64,000 bases of DNA from Klebsiella pneumoniae (GTDB taxonomy: Bacteria; Myxococcota_A; UBA796; SXON01), in assembly GCA_945861635.1 (NCBI GenBank), contig CAMAWH010000009.1:1-64000 (forward strand). Direction: 5' to 3'. The notes beneath the pieces are model-generated. The model searched no databases. It was not told the origin of the DNA and worked only from the letters and a program-made list of their open reading frames with translations. The position numbers and the translations under genes were made by a program. Within the stretch, counting starts at the first letter, position 1, and each line of letters opens with the position of its first letter. Positions 7,160 through 16,361 of this stretch are shown here, piece by piece.

Positions 7160-9217
7160 CTACCGGAGCGAGGCGGTGCCGTTGGAGATCACGACGGTAC
7201 CTTGCTCGTCACGCGTCTCAAACGACCACGTGCCGTCGGACTCCTGCCAACCGCTCGTCGTCAAGGTCACGCCGTTGAGCACCGGACGCGCAAATCGGAC
7301 GCCGAGGCGGGCAAGCCGCGAGGCATCGCCGCCGGCCGCATTCTTGACGAACGCCGCGCCGGTCATCGCCATCGTGCACAGGCCCTGAAGAATGACGCCG
7401 GGCAGGCCGGCGGCCGCGGCGGTGGACGCGTCGGTATGGATCGGATTGTCGTCCAGCGAAGCCGCCGCGTACCGCAGCGATTGATCGGCGCTCACGACGA
7501 TGGAGTCGCAGTAGTCCGCTGCACGAGGCGCGGGTTCGGGCGCCGGCGCACCCTTTTCCCCCTTTTTCTGTCCGCGAATGAAGTAGGCAGTACGAACCTC
7601 GACCGAGAGCACCCCATCGACGTACCCGAAGAGCCTCGACGTGACGAGCAGGCCTGACGATTTCTCCTCCACCGATTCCAGCCGCCCGCGCAATTGCACG
7701 AGATCCCACGGCTTGATCGGGCGGTGAAAGGTGGCGTCGTGCTCCCCGTGGAGCAAGCGAAGGAGATCGAGTGCGAGGTCCGGATCCGTCGCAATGGAGA
7801 ACAGCAGATCCTTGAACAAATTGACGTGGAACATCGGCGGGCAAATCGCGTCGGCGCCTGTGTAGGCGCGCGAGGTGTCGTTGGTGGCCGCGGCGTACGC
7901 CCGCGCATCGTCGGGCCGCGCGAAACGTGCCCCGCCCTCATACGTTTTTCCGATCGGGTAGGATTTTTTCTCGGCGGGAGCGGCATCCGCCGTGGGCGTC
8001 GAACCGCCGCCTGCCGCGGCTTTCCCGGCGGAGAAGTCAAAGTACATGGCGAATTTCATGAGCACGCCCATGTTGTCCGCCGTGATTTTGCCCTTCATGA
8101 ACGCCTTTTGCGGGTCGATGGTCTGGCTGAAGATGCCGACGATCGTTTCGCTGTCACTTTTAACGGTGCAATCGGGAGAACCTGTGAGTCCGTCTTCAAC
8201 GGACGCTTTGCCTTCACCGACCACCAGCGTTTGCGACGGACCATCCTTGATCGCGAAGTGAATGCGGGCGCGAAAGTCACCAGCAACCGAGGCTTTGAAC
8301 GCCGCCGGTGCGAAGCTGAACGCGACGCGGACAGGGTTTGGACCCTCGTCCTTGCTCGGTGCGCTTGCGACGGGTGCTGCCTTTTCCCACGCCGTGATGT
8401 CACCGAGTTTCGCCGCGATTTCCTCCGCGGTCCAAAGCTCCGACCCGGCCTTTTCGACGCCGTCGTTCACCTTGACCTCGTACAGGTGGATGCGTTGCCC
8501 CTGCACGCCGAAGACCTGACCCGTAACGTTCTTCCCCAGGTCTGAGGCAAGGAATACGACGATGGGTGAGATCTGCTCCGGCGTCCACTCTTCTTCGACC
8601 ATTGCAATTTCGGTGGTCATGCGTGTTTTGGCGATGGGAGCCAGACAGTTGGCGGTGATTCCGGCCTTGCGCTGCTCCATGGACAGCACCCGGGTCAGGC
8701 CGTACACGCCCGCCTTCGCGGCCGCGTAATTGCTCTGTCCGAAGTTCCCGATCAGGCCCGAATACGAGGTCGTGTTGATGATGGCGCCGCCCTGTTTCTG
8801 CATCACGGGAATCGCCGCTCGGCACACGTTCATCGTGCCGCGAAGGTGCACTGCAACGACAAGATCCCACTCGTCCTCCGTCAACTTGAGGAAGGTCTTG
8901 TCACGCAAGATGCCGGCGTTGTTCACCACGACATCCAGACGTCCCCACATGGCGACGGCTGCATCCACCATGCGCGCGCACCCTGCGGGATCCGTCACGC
9001 TGTCCGTGTTGGCGACCGCGTCACCCCCCAGCGCCTTGATCTCGTCGACGACCTTTTGCGCGGCAGAGGTATCCGCCCCGGTTCCGTCGCGACTACCGCC
9101 GAGGTCGTTTACGACGATGCGGGCGCCTTCACGCGCACAGGCGAGTGCATGCGAACGGCCGATACCGTTGCCAGCACCTGTGATGAGGACAACGCGATCC
9201 TGAAGTAGCTGGCCCAT
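7160..9217 (-). CDS. Multifunctional peroxisomal-type beta-oxidation enzyme (SDR-SCP2-MaoC)
   Basis: A 685-aa protein related to eukaryotic multifunctional enzyme type 2 (HSD17B4). Residues 1 to about 300 are a short-chain dehydrogenase domain (TGAGNGIG at 13-20, SNYAAAK active-site Tyr/Lys near 167), expected to act as a 3-hydroxyacyl-CoA dehydrogenase. Residues about 315-420 are an SCP2 sterol-carrier domain (KGKITADNMGVLMKF). Residues about 450-685 are a MaoC/hydratase-2 hot-dog domain with the DDNPIHTD motif and following GVILQGLCTMA. The pair would hydrate enoyl-CoA and oxidise the 3R-hydroxyacyl-CoA. The domain order differs from the animal enzyme, where SCP2 is last. ATG 9217 is chosen because it places the SDR motif correctly. 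Confidence 0.88.
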   Translation of the reverse strand: MGQLLQDRVVLITGAGNGIGRSHALACAREGARIVVNDLGGSRDGTGADTSAAQKVVDEIKALGGDAVANTDSVTDPAGCARMVDAAVAMWGRLDVVVNNAGILRDKTFLKLTEDEWDLVVAVHLRGTMNVCRAAIPVMQKQGGAIINTTSYSGLIGNFGQSNYAAAKAGVYGLTRVLSMEQRKAGITANCLAPIAKTRMTTEIAMVEEEWTPEQISPIVVFLASDLGKNVTGQVFGVQGQRIHLYEVKVNDGVEKAGSELWTAEEIAAKLGDITAWEKAAPVASAPSKDEGPNPVRVAFSFAPAAFKASVAGDFRARIHFAIKDGPSQTLVVGEGKASVEDGLTGSPDCTVKSDSETIVGIFSQTIDPQKAFMKGKITADNMGVLMKFAMYFDFSAGKAAAGGGSTPTADAAPAEKKSYPIGKTYEGGARFARPDDARAYAAATNDTSRAYTGADAICPPMFHVNLFKDLLFSIATDPDLALDLLRLLHGEHDATFHRPIKPWDLVQLRGRLESVEEKSSGLLVTSRLFGYVDGVLSVEVRTAYFIRGQKKGEKGAPAPEPAPRAADYCDSIVVSADQSLRYAAASLDDNPIHTDASTAAAAGLPGVILQGLCTMAMTGAAFVKNAAGGDASRLARLGVRFARPVLNGVTLTTSGWQESDGTWSFETRDEQGTVVISNGTASLR

Positions 9218-9255
9218 GTTTGCTCCGAGGCGGCGGCACGTAACCGCCCGACCCG

Positions 9256-10059
9256 CTACCCGCCGCGTACGATCTGGATCGCGGTAATCAGCGCGCCGAC
9301 CTCCCACCGGTCACGCGCAACGCGGCGTTGCCAGCGGACATCCACATCGAGGGTGGCCGCTACGTTGCCTGCTTCGAGGGCCATGCGCATGCGTTCGGGT
9401 GGCGCGTGCGCCAGCGAAATGCTCATGCCATCCGCGCCGATGTTCAGAACCTCGCCCGTGTTGGACGTCGGCTCGATGATTTGCATGGGCCAACGCAACA
9501 TTTCACGGAGGCCACCCCGGCGTTGACCGAACGCGTCCGCGGGTTGATCGTTGTCGTCCGCGCGAAGCACCTGATCCCGCAGGAAGGCGGTGTCGAGGTA
9601 GCGGGTCAGGCCGCCTTCCCCTAGGGTGCCGAGAATCTCGTTACGAGCTCCTAAATAGCGATGAAGCCCGCGCAGATAGCGGTCCAGATACATTCCTCGC
9701 GTCGTTTGTTCCGCGATGTCGGCGGAGTGGGTGGCCGGCGACTGCAACTTGCGCGTCAATGTCTCCGCGGCCGTGGCAGGATCGAGTAGATCGTCGGCAC
9801 CGTACCGAATCCACTGAAGACGCGCGTTGAGGTCAACGGGCCCCTCCGAAAGGGCGAAGATCGCCAAGGCGCCGCCTGCACGACGGAACTTCCGAAAAAC
9901 CGCCAAAGATTCCTGTTTGGCGTAGATCAAAACGCCGTCGATCTCTCCGTCGTTCGAAGCGCCCTCGGGCACGAGGTCGATCACACCCGTGAGCGCGGCA
10001 CGCAGCCCCTCCGGAACGGGGCCACCGAGAACCATGTACCGAGCGAGCGCGTCCTGCAC
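9256..10059 (-). CDS. PilZ-like protein with degenerate receiver-like N-terminus
   Basis: A 267-aa cytoplasmic protein. The C-terminal part (about residues 180-267) looks like a PilZ domain: RWPMQI, then a VLNIGADGMSI strand-turn, and a final strand with VRWQRRVARDRWEVGALI. PilZ domains commonly bind cyclic di-GMP, but I do not see a clean RxxxR motif, so binding is uncertain. The first 110 residues (GVLIYAKQESLAVFRKF, RYGADDLLDP) resemble a response-regulator fold without a clear phospho-acceptor. It lies 38 bases upstream of the beta-oxidation gene on the same strand and 34 bases from the divergent glycosyltransferase gene. Confidence 0.6.
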   Translation of the reverse strand: MQDALARYMVLGGPVPEGLRAALTGVIDLVPEGASNDGEIDGVLIYAKQESLAVFRKFRRAGGALAIFALSEGPVDLNARLQWIRYGADDLLDPATAAETLTRKLQSPATHSADIAEQTTRGMYLDRYLRGLHRYLGARNEILGTLGEGGLTRYLDTAFLRDQVLRADDNDQPADAFGQRRGGLREMLRWPMQIIEPTSNTGEVLNIGADGMSISLAHAPPERMRMALEAGNVAATLDVDVRWQRRVARDRWEVGALITAIQIVRGG

Positions 10060-10093
10060 GCCGAGAGGCTAACCGGGCGATAAGGGCGGCGTC

Positions 10094-12265
10094 GTGCGCG
10101 TCGCCGTCCTGACCCGTGGAGACCTGGTACCGACCGTCCACGGCGCGGCGGTGAAAATCGTTCGCACTGTCGATGCGTTGGTCATGGCCGGAGATCATGT
10201 TGTCGTCGTCACCGAAGACCGCGACGCATACTGGCGCGTTCGATGCGAAAACGGCGTGGCCGTGTGGGGCGCGGTTCGCTTCGGCGCTCGTTTTCGCGCG
10301 TTGGAGGAGTGGCCGATCCTGCGCGATCAAGGTCGCGTCGAACGCTGGCTTCGTCGAATCGGCTACCCAGAGGAGGAGTTCTTTCTCTACCGACCACTTT
10401 TGGACGCTGCGTGGTGGGCGCGCGCGGTGTACGTCGGCCTACGGGAGCGGATCGACGTTTTTCAGGCCGAATTCCCGGGGTATGCGGCGCCGGCGTTGAT
10501 TGCGTCGCGCGTTCTGGGAGGCCGTGCCATCGCCGTCGAACACAACGTCGAACATGATCGCTTGCGCCAGATGGCCGGGCTTTCGTCGGGTGCGATTGGC
10601 CGAATTCGGGCGATAGAGGTGGGCCTGCTTCGGGCGATCGATGGGGTGATTGCCGTGTCGGAGGAGGATCGGGCGCGCCTCCAGGGAGATGGCGTGGAGC
10701 GGATCTCCGTGATTCCACATGGGGTATCCCTGACTACCTTCGGCGGTTCGGCGGTGGACCTGCGCGTGCGGTACGGATTGGGTCCGGGACCGGTATTATT
10801 TTTTCATGGAACCCTGCATTACGCGCCGAATACGGAGGCGGTGCGGTTTATTGCCGAGCGTTTGCTTCCCGCGTTGGCCTCGGACGTGAGCGTCGTATGC
10901 GCGGGAATGTCGCCACCGTCGGCCTATGCCACCGATCGCTTGGTGTTTACCGGTCCAGTAGACGATCTGCCCGCGCACATCCAGGGCGCGGACCTTTGTA
11001 TCTGCCCGCTTTTTGCCGGCGGCGGCACGCGGCTGAAGTTGTTGGAATATTTTGCGGCGGGCAAACCGGTCGTTTCGACCCCGCTGGGTGCCGAGGGGCT
11101 GAACGTCCGCCACGGCGAAGAATTGTTGCTTGTCGAGGGGGAGCGCTTCGCCGAGGTGGTCACCGAAGTGCTGCGTGACGGCGCTCGTAGGGGTGCGCTC
11201 GGCCGCGCCGGGCGGCGGTACGCCGCCAGCCGCGATTGGCGGGATGTCACGGCGACCTACCGCCGCGTGCACGCGGGGGAGGTGACGGATTTCGTCCCGC
11301 GCCCTTCCGTGGAGGCCCATCTGCCGCCGCGTGTACCCTCCAAGCCGCTGACGATGCTGCTTTTGATAAACCGCGGGTGCAACTTGCGGTGTTCGTTCTG
11401 CGACCTGTGGGATGGGCACGTACACATGCCGGTAGCCCGGGTCGCGGCGCTGATGGACGATGCTGCGGCCATCGGCACCAAAACCGTCGTACTTACCGGC
11501 GGAGAACCGCTACTTCATCCCGGGTTGCTCCAGATCGTGTCGGCCGCGCGCGCGCGGGGCATGGCCGTCAACATTACGACCAATGGCACGCTGGTGGACC
11601 GGCATTACGATGATCTGGTTTCGGCCGGCGTCGCGAGTTTGTCCTTCTCGATCGATGGCGAGCCGGAAACCCACGATAAGATACGGGGGCAGGTGGGCGC
11701 GCACGCGCGAACGTGGAAAGCGCTGATTCGAACCATTCATGGCGGGAAGATCGATACTGCCGTCTATTTCGTCGTGACCCGGGATAACGTTGGCGAGTTG
11801 GTTCGGACGTGGCGGCATGTGCGGGCGGCCGGTGCGCGTTTCGATTTCTGGCCCGTAAACGACGCGGTGGATCAATATCTCCGCACCCCCGCCGAACGCG
11901 CCACGTGGTTGGATGCGGTGGAAACCATCGCTGCAAGTGACGACGAGGTGGCTCGCAAGGCGCATTACTATGCGGAAGCGTTGCGTTACCACGCGGGCGA
12001 TATCGGAAAGGTGCGCTGCCTCGGACTCGTCGATCAGTACGGCGTCACCTACACCGGAGATCTGCTTCCGTGCTGCGTATGGGGGGGCGAGGGTCTTACG
12101 GTCGGTAACGTATTTTCTACACCGTTGCGGGACCTGTGGTACTCGCCGGCGGTGCAGGTTCATCGAGAGCAGTTGTGGGCAGGTGGCTGCGCGGCCGGCT
12201 GCTACAACCATAGTTTGTATGAGCTGACACAATCGACCGGTCAGAGTCACCGGGTAGGAGCGTAA
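10094..12265 (+). CDS. Glycosyltransferase family 4 - radical SAM fusion
   Basis: A 723-aa fusion. Residues 1 to about 400 are a GT4 glycosyltransferase with a GT-B fold: N-terminal RGDLVPTVHGAAVK, central GTLHYAPNTEAV, and the nucleotide-sugar-binding GGGTRLKLLEYFAAGKPVV with E318. Residues about 415-723 are a radical SAM enzyme: the 4Fe-4S/SAM motif CNLRCSFC (C429, C433, C436), LTGGEPLLHP, and a C-terminal Cys-rich SPASM/twitch-like region (CLGLVDQYG, LLPCCVWGG, GGCAAGCYN). The start is GTG 10094 with GGG-rich ribosome-binding sequence just upstream. RNase HI follows 2 bases after its stop. A role in making a modified glycan or glycosylated metabolite is an inference. Confidence 0.88.
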   Translation: MRVAVLTRGDLVPTVHGAAVKIVRTVDALVMAGDHVVVVTEDRDAYWRVRCENGVAVWGAVRFGARFRALEEWPILRDQGRVERWLRRIGYPEEEFFLYRPLLDAAWWARAVYVGLRERIDVFQAEFPGYAAPALIASRVLGGRAIAVEHNVEHDRLRQMAGLSSGAIGRIRAIEVGLLRAIDGVIAVSEEDRARLQGDGVERISVIPHGVSLTTFGGSAVDLRVRYGLGPGPVLFFHGTLHYAPNTEAVRFIAERLLPALASDVSVVCAGMSPPSAYATDRLVFTGPVDDLPAHIQGADLCICPLFAGGGTRLKLLEYFAAGKPVVSTPLGAEGLNVRHGEELLLVEGERFAEVVTEVLRDGARRGALGRAGRRYAASRDWRDVTATYRRVHAGEVTDFVPRPSVEAHLPPRVPSKPLTMLLLINRGCNLRCSFCDLWDGHVHMPVARVAALMDDAAAIGTKTVVLTGGEPLLHPGLLQIVSAARARGMAVNITTNGTLVDRHYDDLVSAGVASLSFSIDGEPETHDKIRGQVGAHARTWKALIRTIHGGKIDTAVYFVVTRDNVGELVRTWRHVRAAGARFDFWPVNDAVDQYLRTPAERATWLDAVETIAASDDEVARKAHYYAEALRYHAGDIGKVRCLGLVDQYGVTYTGDLLPCCVWGGEGLTVGNVFSTPLRDLWYSPAVQVHREQLWAGGCAAGCYNHSLYELTQSTGQSHRVGA

Positions 12266-12267
12266 GG

Positions 12268-13026
12268 ATGCCGTGGGTGAAGGCGCATTTCAACGGCGCG
12301 GAGGTGTGGGCCTTGGTGGAGTCGGATGGCCGGCCGGGCGTCACGGCGGGTCGCCGGCCGATCCGCTACTCGCCAGCCGCCGGAGCGAAGGTCTATCGAG
12401 CTTCATCCACGGCAGTATCTGGATTTGGCGCCGTGACGGAGCTGCCAGATGGGGTGGCGGCCGATGCGCCGGGTGCCGTGGCGGGGACGCAGGGGCAGGC
12501 GCGGGCAGGGAAGGGGAGTGGCTTCGGGTCCGCCGGCACGCGCACTGCGGGCCAGGCCGCCGCCGCCGCCAGCGATGCGAAATCAAGGTTGGCGGCGCTT
12601 TCGACGGAGGCCGTGGTCGCGTTCACGGACGGCGCATGTACCGGGAATCCGGGGCCCGCGGGAAGCGGCGCGGTCGTCAAATTCGCGGATGGCCGCCGGG
12701 TCGAGCGCCATCGCGCGCTCGGCATGGGGACCAACAACACCGGCGAGCTGACGGCAATCGCGCTTGCGGTAGAGGTTCTTGTCGAGGAAGGCACAGCGAA
12801 AGAAACGGAAATCGTCGTATTCACCGACTCGCAGTACGCGCTTGGCGTCTTGACCAAGGGGTGGAAGGCGAAAGCGAACGTGGAGTTGATTGCGGGCATC
12901 AAAGCGGCACTGAGGCCGTGGAAACGTCTGCGCGTGGAGTGGGTGGCCGGTCACGTCGGGATCGTGGAGAACGAACGCGCCGATGCGCTGGCCCGGATGG
13001 GGGTGGAAGAGAGCCGGAGGCGGTAA
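12268..13026 (+). CDS. rnhA: Ribonuclease HI
   Basis: Cleaves the RNA strand of RNA-DNA hybrids. The 252-aa protein has an extra N-terminal module (about residues 1-55, with GRRPIRYSP and GAKVYRAS), an Ala/Gly linker, and a C-terminal RNase H domain (about 110-252). The domain carries the acidic active site: Asp in FTDGACTGNPGP, Glu in NNTGELTA, Asp in FTDSQYALGVL, and Asp in ERADALARMG. It follows the glycosyltransferase-radical SAM gene by 2 bases with a GGAG upstream of the ATG, so it is cotranscribed. A CGGGC-CGAC-GCCCG stem at 13031-13044 lies between it and the convergent symporter gene. Confidence 0.93.
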   Translation: MPWVKAHFNGAEVWALVESDGRPGVTAGRRPIRYSPAAGAKVYRASSTAVSGFGAVTELPDGVAADAPGAVAGTQGQARAGKGSGFGSAGTRTAGQAAAAASDAKSRLAALSTEAVVAFTDGACTGNPGPAGSGAVVKFADGRRVERHRALGMGTNNTGELTAIALAVEVLVEEGTAKETEIVVFTDSQYALGVLTKGWKAKANVELIAGIKAALRPWKRLRVEWVAGHVGIVENERADALARMGVEESRRR

Positions 13027-13058
13027 CGGGCGGGCCGACGCCCGGGCGCGTTGACGGC

Positions 13059-14270
13059 TTACGTCTCCGTCGCCTCTGCGCTCCGCTCGCCACCGACGAT
13101 CCGGGCGATAACGAGGTCCCCGACGACGTTGACGCTGGTCCGGCACATGTCCAGCAGTCGGTCCACGCCCACGAGGACGCCAACGGCCTCGGGGGGCACC
13201 CCGAACACGCCCACCACGGCCGCGATCACGGGAATTGACGCCGCGGGCACGCCTGCGGTGCCGACGCCGGCAAGCACGGAAACGCCGACCACGAGCGCTT
13301 GCTGGCCCAGTGACAGATCGACGCCGTAGAGTTGGCAGATGAAGAGAATGGCGACGCCTTCGTACAGCGCCGTGCCGTTCTGGTTGGCGCTCGCGCCCAC
13401 GGTAAGAATGAAGCGCGCCGTCTCGCGGGGGATGCGTAGGGCCTCGTCCGCCACGCGGAGCGTCGTCGGGAGCGTGGCCGCGCTCGACGCGGTGGCGAAC
13501 GCAACGGTGAGCGCAGGACGAACACCGCGAAAAAAGGCTCGGGGATCGGCCCGTGCCAAAAGGTACAGCGCCAGGGGGTAGACGACAAGCATCTGAACCG
13601 CGAGCGCGCCGACGGCAACAAGCGCGAAGCGTCCCACCGGGAAAAGCGCATCCAGACCGCCCTTGGCCACGGCCATGTACGCCATCCCGGCCACGCCGAG
13701 CGGGGCGAGTTGCATCACCATGGCCACGCCGCGGGCGCAGACGTCAAACACGCCCTGAATGACCTCGCGAAGGCGGTCTGCAGGCGGCGTTGCCGTCGCG
13801 CGCAAGGCGAGCCCAACCAGCACGGCGAAGACGAGCAGGGCAACCATGTTCCCGTCGGCCGCGGCCTTGAACGGATTTTGCGGGAACAGGTCCATCACGG
13901 CGGAAACGGCGTCACCCGTGGCGGGCGTCACGGCACCGCCGGCTGGCAGCGTGGTGCGGTCGATACCGTCTCCCGGGCGGACCAGCTGGACGAGCCCGAC
14001 GCCGATGCCGACCGCGATTCCCGTCAACCCGAGGGTCAGGCTCAGCAACCGCCCGCCTGTCCCTGCCAGCGAGCCGGGCTGAAGTTCGGCGACGGCCAGA
14101 ACGAGCGCGGACACCGCCAGCGGCAGGACCAGCGACAGGAGGAGCCGAAGGAAGATCGTCCCCACGGGCTCCGCCAGCCAGCGGAAGCCCATTGCAGCCG
14201 GTCCGAGAACGGCTGCGAGCAACGTGCCGACGGCGAGGCCAGCGATGATCTTCAGGGCGAGACGATCCAT
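13059..14270 (-). CDS. Dicarboxylate/amino acid:cation symporter (GltP/DctA family)
   Basis: A 403-aa inner-membrane transporter of the DAACS family, which imports glutamate, aspartate or C4-dicarboxylates with protons or sodium. It has about eight helices plus re-entrant hairpins. The Ser-rich hairpin is SSAATLPTTL, the unwound helix-7 motif appears as ANQNGTALYEG (NMDGT in most members), and the helix-8 substrate-binding region as VDRLLDMCRTSVNVVGD, whose Asp and Arg residues contact substrate in characterised relatives. ATG 14270 is chosen because an earlier start would overlap the next gene and add a non-membrane extension. The exact substrate cannot be told from sequence. Confidence 0.93.
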   Translation of the reverse strand: MDRLALKIIAGLAVGTLLAAVLGPAAMGFRWLAEPVGTIFLRLLLSLVLPLAVSALVLAVAELQPGSLAGTGGRLLSLTLGLTGIAVGIGVGLVQLVRPGDGIDRTTLPAGGAVTPATGDAVSAVMDLFPQNPFKAAADGNMVALLVFAVLVGLALRATATPPADRLREVIQGVFDVCARGVAMVMQLAPLGVAGMAYMAVAKGGLDALFPVGRFALVAVGALAVQMLVVYPLALYLLARADPRAFFRGVRPALTVAFATASSAATLPTTLRVADEALRIPRETARFILTVGASANQNGTALYEGVAILFICQLYGVDLSLGQQALVVGVSVLAGVGTAGVPAASIPVIAAVVGVFGVPPEAVGVLVGVDRLLDMCRTSVNVVGDLVIARIVGGERSAEATET

Positions 14271-14295
14271 GGGCGGGGAGTGTCGCACACCTTGC

Positions 14296-16326
14296 CTACC
14301 GCAGTGCCCAACTCCAGGTGTAGGCATCGCCGCGGTACAAACACCCCGTCCCCGTGCTCCAGGCCCAGCTGCTATCGAGGCGGCCCCCGGAGCAGAATTC
14401 TCCAGCATAATCCGTCACATGGCCCTGCTGTCCCCCCGCCCAATCGTTGTCACAACCGTACGCCGGGGCGCCATAGGTTGCGTTGAAATTCACACACGCC
14501 ATCGTCAGCGTGCCCGGCCCGTACCAGCCCTGTACGAACGCGTCCGTGGAGGCGCCGATCGTGAACTCGCCGGCGGTTTCGGAGAACGTGGAAGCGCTGT
14601 ATGTGTCGCGGTAGCGGAGGGCGTAGGTCTCGTTGGAGACCATGATTTCGTCGTAAGGTACACATGCCAGGTCCGTGGACCAATCCCCGCTCCCGACGGT
14701 ACCCCAATCACTGACGCCCAGCGGTTGCGTGCCGTTCGAGGCCTGCCATCCGGCCACGGTCCAGCCGCCGCCATCCGTCGTCATGTCGCAGTAGTAGTCG
14801 GCGGCTCCCGTACCGCAGGGATCGATGCTGTAGACGCCATCCCCGACGCTGCTCCCGGCGTCGAGCACGTCGAGGCAGCTGGTGCAGACTTGCACACTGG
14901 CGTCGGAGTCGTCGCAGTCGCCGTCCGTCGCGACGTAGCCCGCCGGCGCGGCGCAATCGGAGGTAGAAACCGACGCATTCCCGAAGGTGTCGGAATCGGC
15001 GTCGGCGTACCATGTGGTGACCCCGAGTCCATTGTCCGTCGTCCCGTCACAATCGTCGTCGAGGCCGTTGCAGGACTCGCTCGCGGCGGGGTGAACCGTG
15101 TTGTCCAGGTCGTCACAATCGCCGTCCGCGACCACGTAGCCGACGGGAGCAGCGCAGTCCGTCAGCGCGGTGGCAGCATCACCGTAGAGGTCGCCGTCCC
15201 TGTCGATGTACCACGTCGAAACGGTGAGTCCGTCGTCGGCCGCGCCGTCACAATCGTCATCCGCGCCGTTGCAGGACTCGGCCGCACCGGGGTTGATACT
15301 CGCGTCCGTATCGTCGCAGTCCTCGGTGTTCGCGACGTAGCCGGATGGTGCGTCGCATTGCGTGATCGTATATCGCCCGGAGCCAAAACCGTCGCCGTCG
15401 TAGTCGATCGCCCAGGTCGTCGCGTCAACGGCGTCGGCCTCGTCCACGAGTCCGTCTCCGTCGTTGTCGAACCCGTCGCATCGTTCCTCGTCAGCGCAGT
15501 CCGGCGTGGTGTCACCGTCACTGTCGAAGCCGTCGTCGACCATCGTGTCGCAGTCTTGATCGACACCATCGCAGACTTCGATGGCGTCTGGGTTGATGCT
15601 GGCATCGGCGTCGTCGCAGTCGTCGGCCGAAGCGGCGTACCCGGTGGGCTGCGCACAGGCGTCCTGAACGCTGTCGGGCACGCCAAAACTGTCGCCGTCG
15701 AGGTCGACATACCAGATCCGGGTCACGCCCTCATCCACCGCGCCATCGCAGTCATTGTCGGCGAGGTCGCATACCTCGGAACCGGCCGGATTCGCCGTGG
15801 CGTTGGCGTCGTCGCAGTCGGTGTCATCGGCGACATAGCCCTCGGGCATCGAACAGGCAGACACGATGCCGGCGGCATCCCCATAGGCGTCCGCGTCAGC
15901 GTCCGCGTAGAACGCGTTCGTCACGCCCTCGTCGATGGCTCCGTCACAATTATCATCGAATTCATTGCATACTTCGGTACCGGCAGGCGACACGTCTGCG
16001 TTGAGATCGTCGCAATCTTCGTTGTTCGTGACGCGGCCCTCCGCGCCCTCGCACGCGTCGTGTGGGGTGGTCGCATCGCCGAAACCATCGCCATCCGCGT
16101 CCGAAAACGTCGTCGTCTGGAGGTCCTCGTCGATGACACCGTCACAGTCATCGTCCAGACCATTGCAGATCTCGATGGCGTCCGGATTCACGCTGCCATC
16201 GGCGTCATCACAGTCGTCCGCACCGAAGCCGTCTCCGTCGGCGTCCGATGCGCCGTCTCCGGCGCCACTATCGGATTTGTCCACGATGGTCGGATGCGCG
16301 ATGCAGGCGGCGAGGAGGAAGATCAT
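14296..16326 (-). CDS. MopE-repeat lipoprotein with C-terminal fibrinogen-like domain
   Basis: A 676-aa surface lipoprotein: signal MIFLLAAC (lipobox Cys at residue 8, uncharged n-region), then about seven MopE-type modules of roughly 65-70 residues, each with GDCDDxD, an NP.A..E segment and CNGxDDDCDG-like acidic loops that probably bind calcium. The last 180 residues differ: CLDVLDAG, DYYCDMTTDGGGWT and a Cys/Trp-rich tail are typical of fibrinogen-related domains. One module has CDGFDNDGDG, losing a Cys. Met 16326 is preferred to 16344 because it gives the lipobox spacing seen in its neighbours. It lies 35 bases downstream of the copper-protein operon on the same strand. Confidence 0.85.
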   Translation of the reverse strand: MIFLLAACIAHPTIVDKSDSGAGDGASDADGDGFGADDCDDADGSVNPDAIEICNGLDDDCDGVIDEDLQTTTFSDADGDGFGDATTPHDACEGAEGRVTNNEDCDDLNADVSPAGTEVCNEFDDNCDGAIDEGVTNAFYADADADAYGDAAGIVSACSMPEGYVADDTDCDDANATANPAGSEVCDLADNDCDGAVDEGVTRIWYVDLDGDSFGVPDSVQDACAQPTGYAASADDCDDADASINPDAIEVCDGVDQDCDTMVDDGFDSDGDTTPDCADEERCDGFDNDGDGLVDEADAVDATTWAIDYDGDGFGSGRYTITQCDAPSGYVANTEDCDDTDASINPGAAESCNGADDDCDGAADDGLTVSTWYIDRDGDLYGDAATALTDCAAPVGYVVADGDCDDLDNTVHPAASESCNGLDDDCDGTTDNGLGVTTWYADADSDTFGNASVSTSDCAAPAGYVATDGDCDDSDASVQVCTSCLDVLDAGSSVGDGVYSIDPCGTGAADYYCDMTTDGGGWTVAGWQASNGTQPLGVSDWGTVGSGDWSTDLACVPYDEIMVSNETYALRYRDTYSASTFSETAGEFTIGASTDAFVQGWYGPGTLTMACVNFNATYGAPAYGCDNDWAGGQQGHVTDYAGEFCSGGRLDSSWAWSTGTGCLYRGDAYTWSWALR

Positions 16327-16361
16327 CGGCCAAGCATACGGCATTTTCTGCCTCGCCGACG

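Noticed and set aside
13031-13044. GC-rich stem between rnhA and the symporter gene as a terminator
   Set aside because: 5-bp stem without a T-run on either strand; too weak to call.
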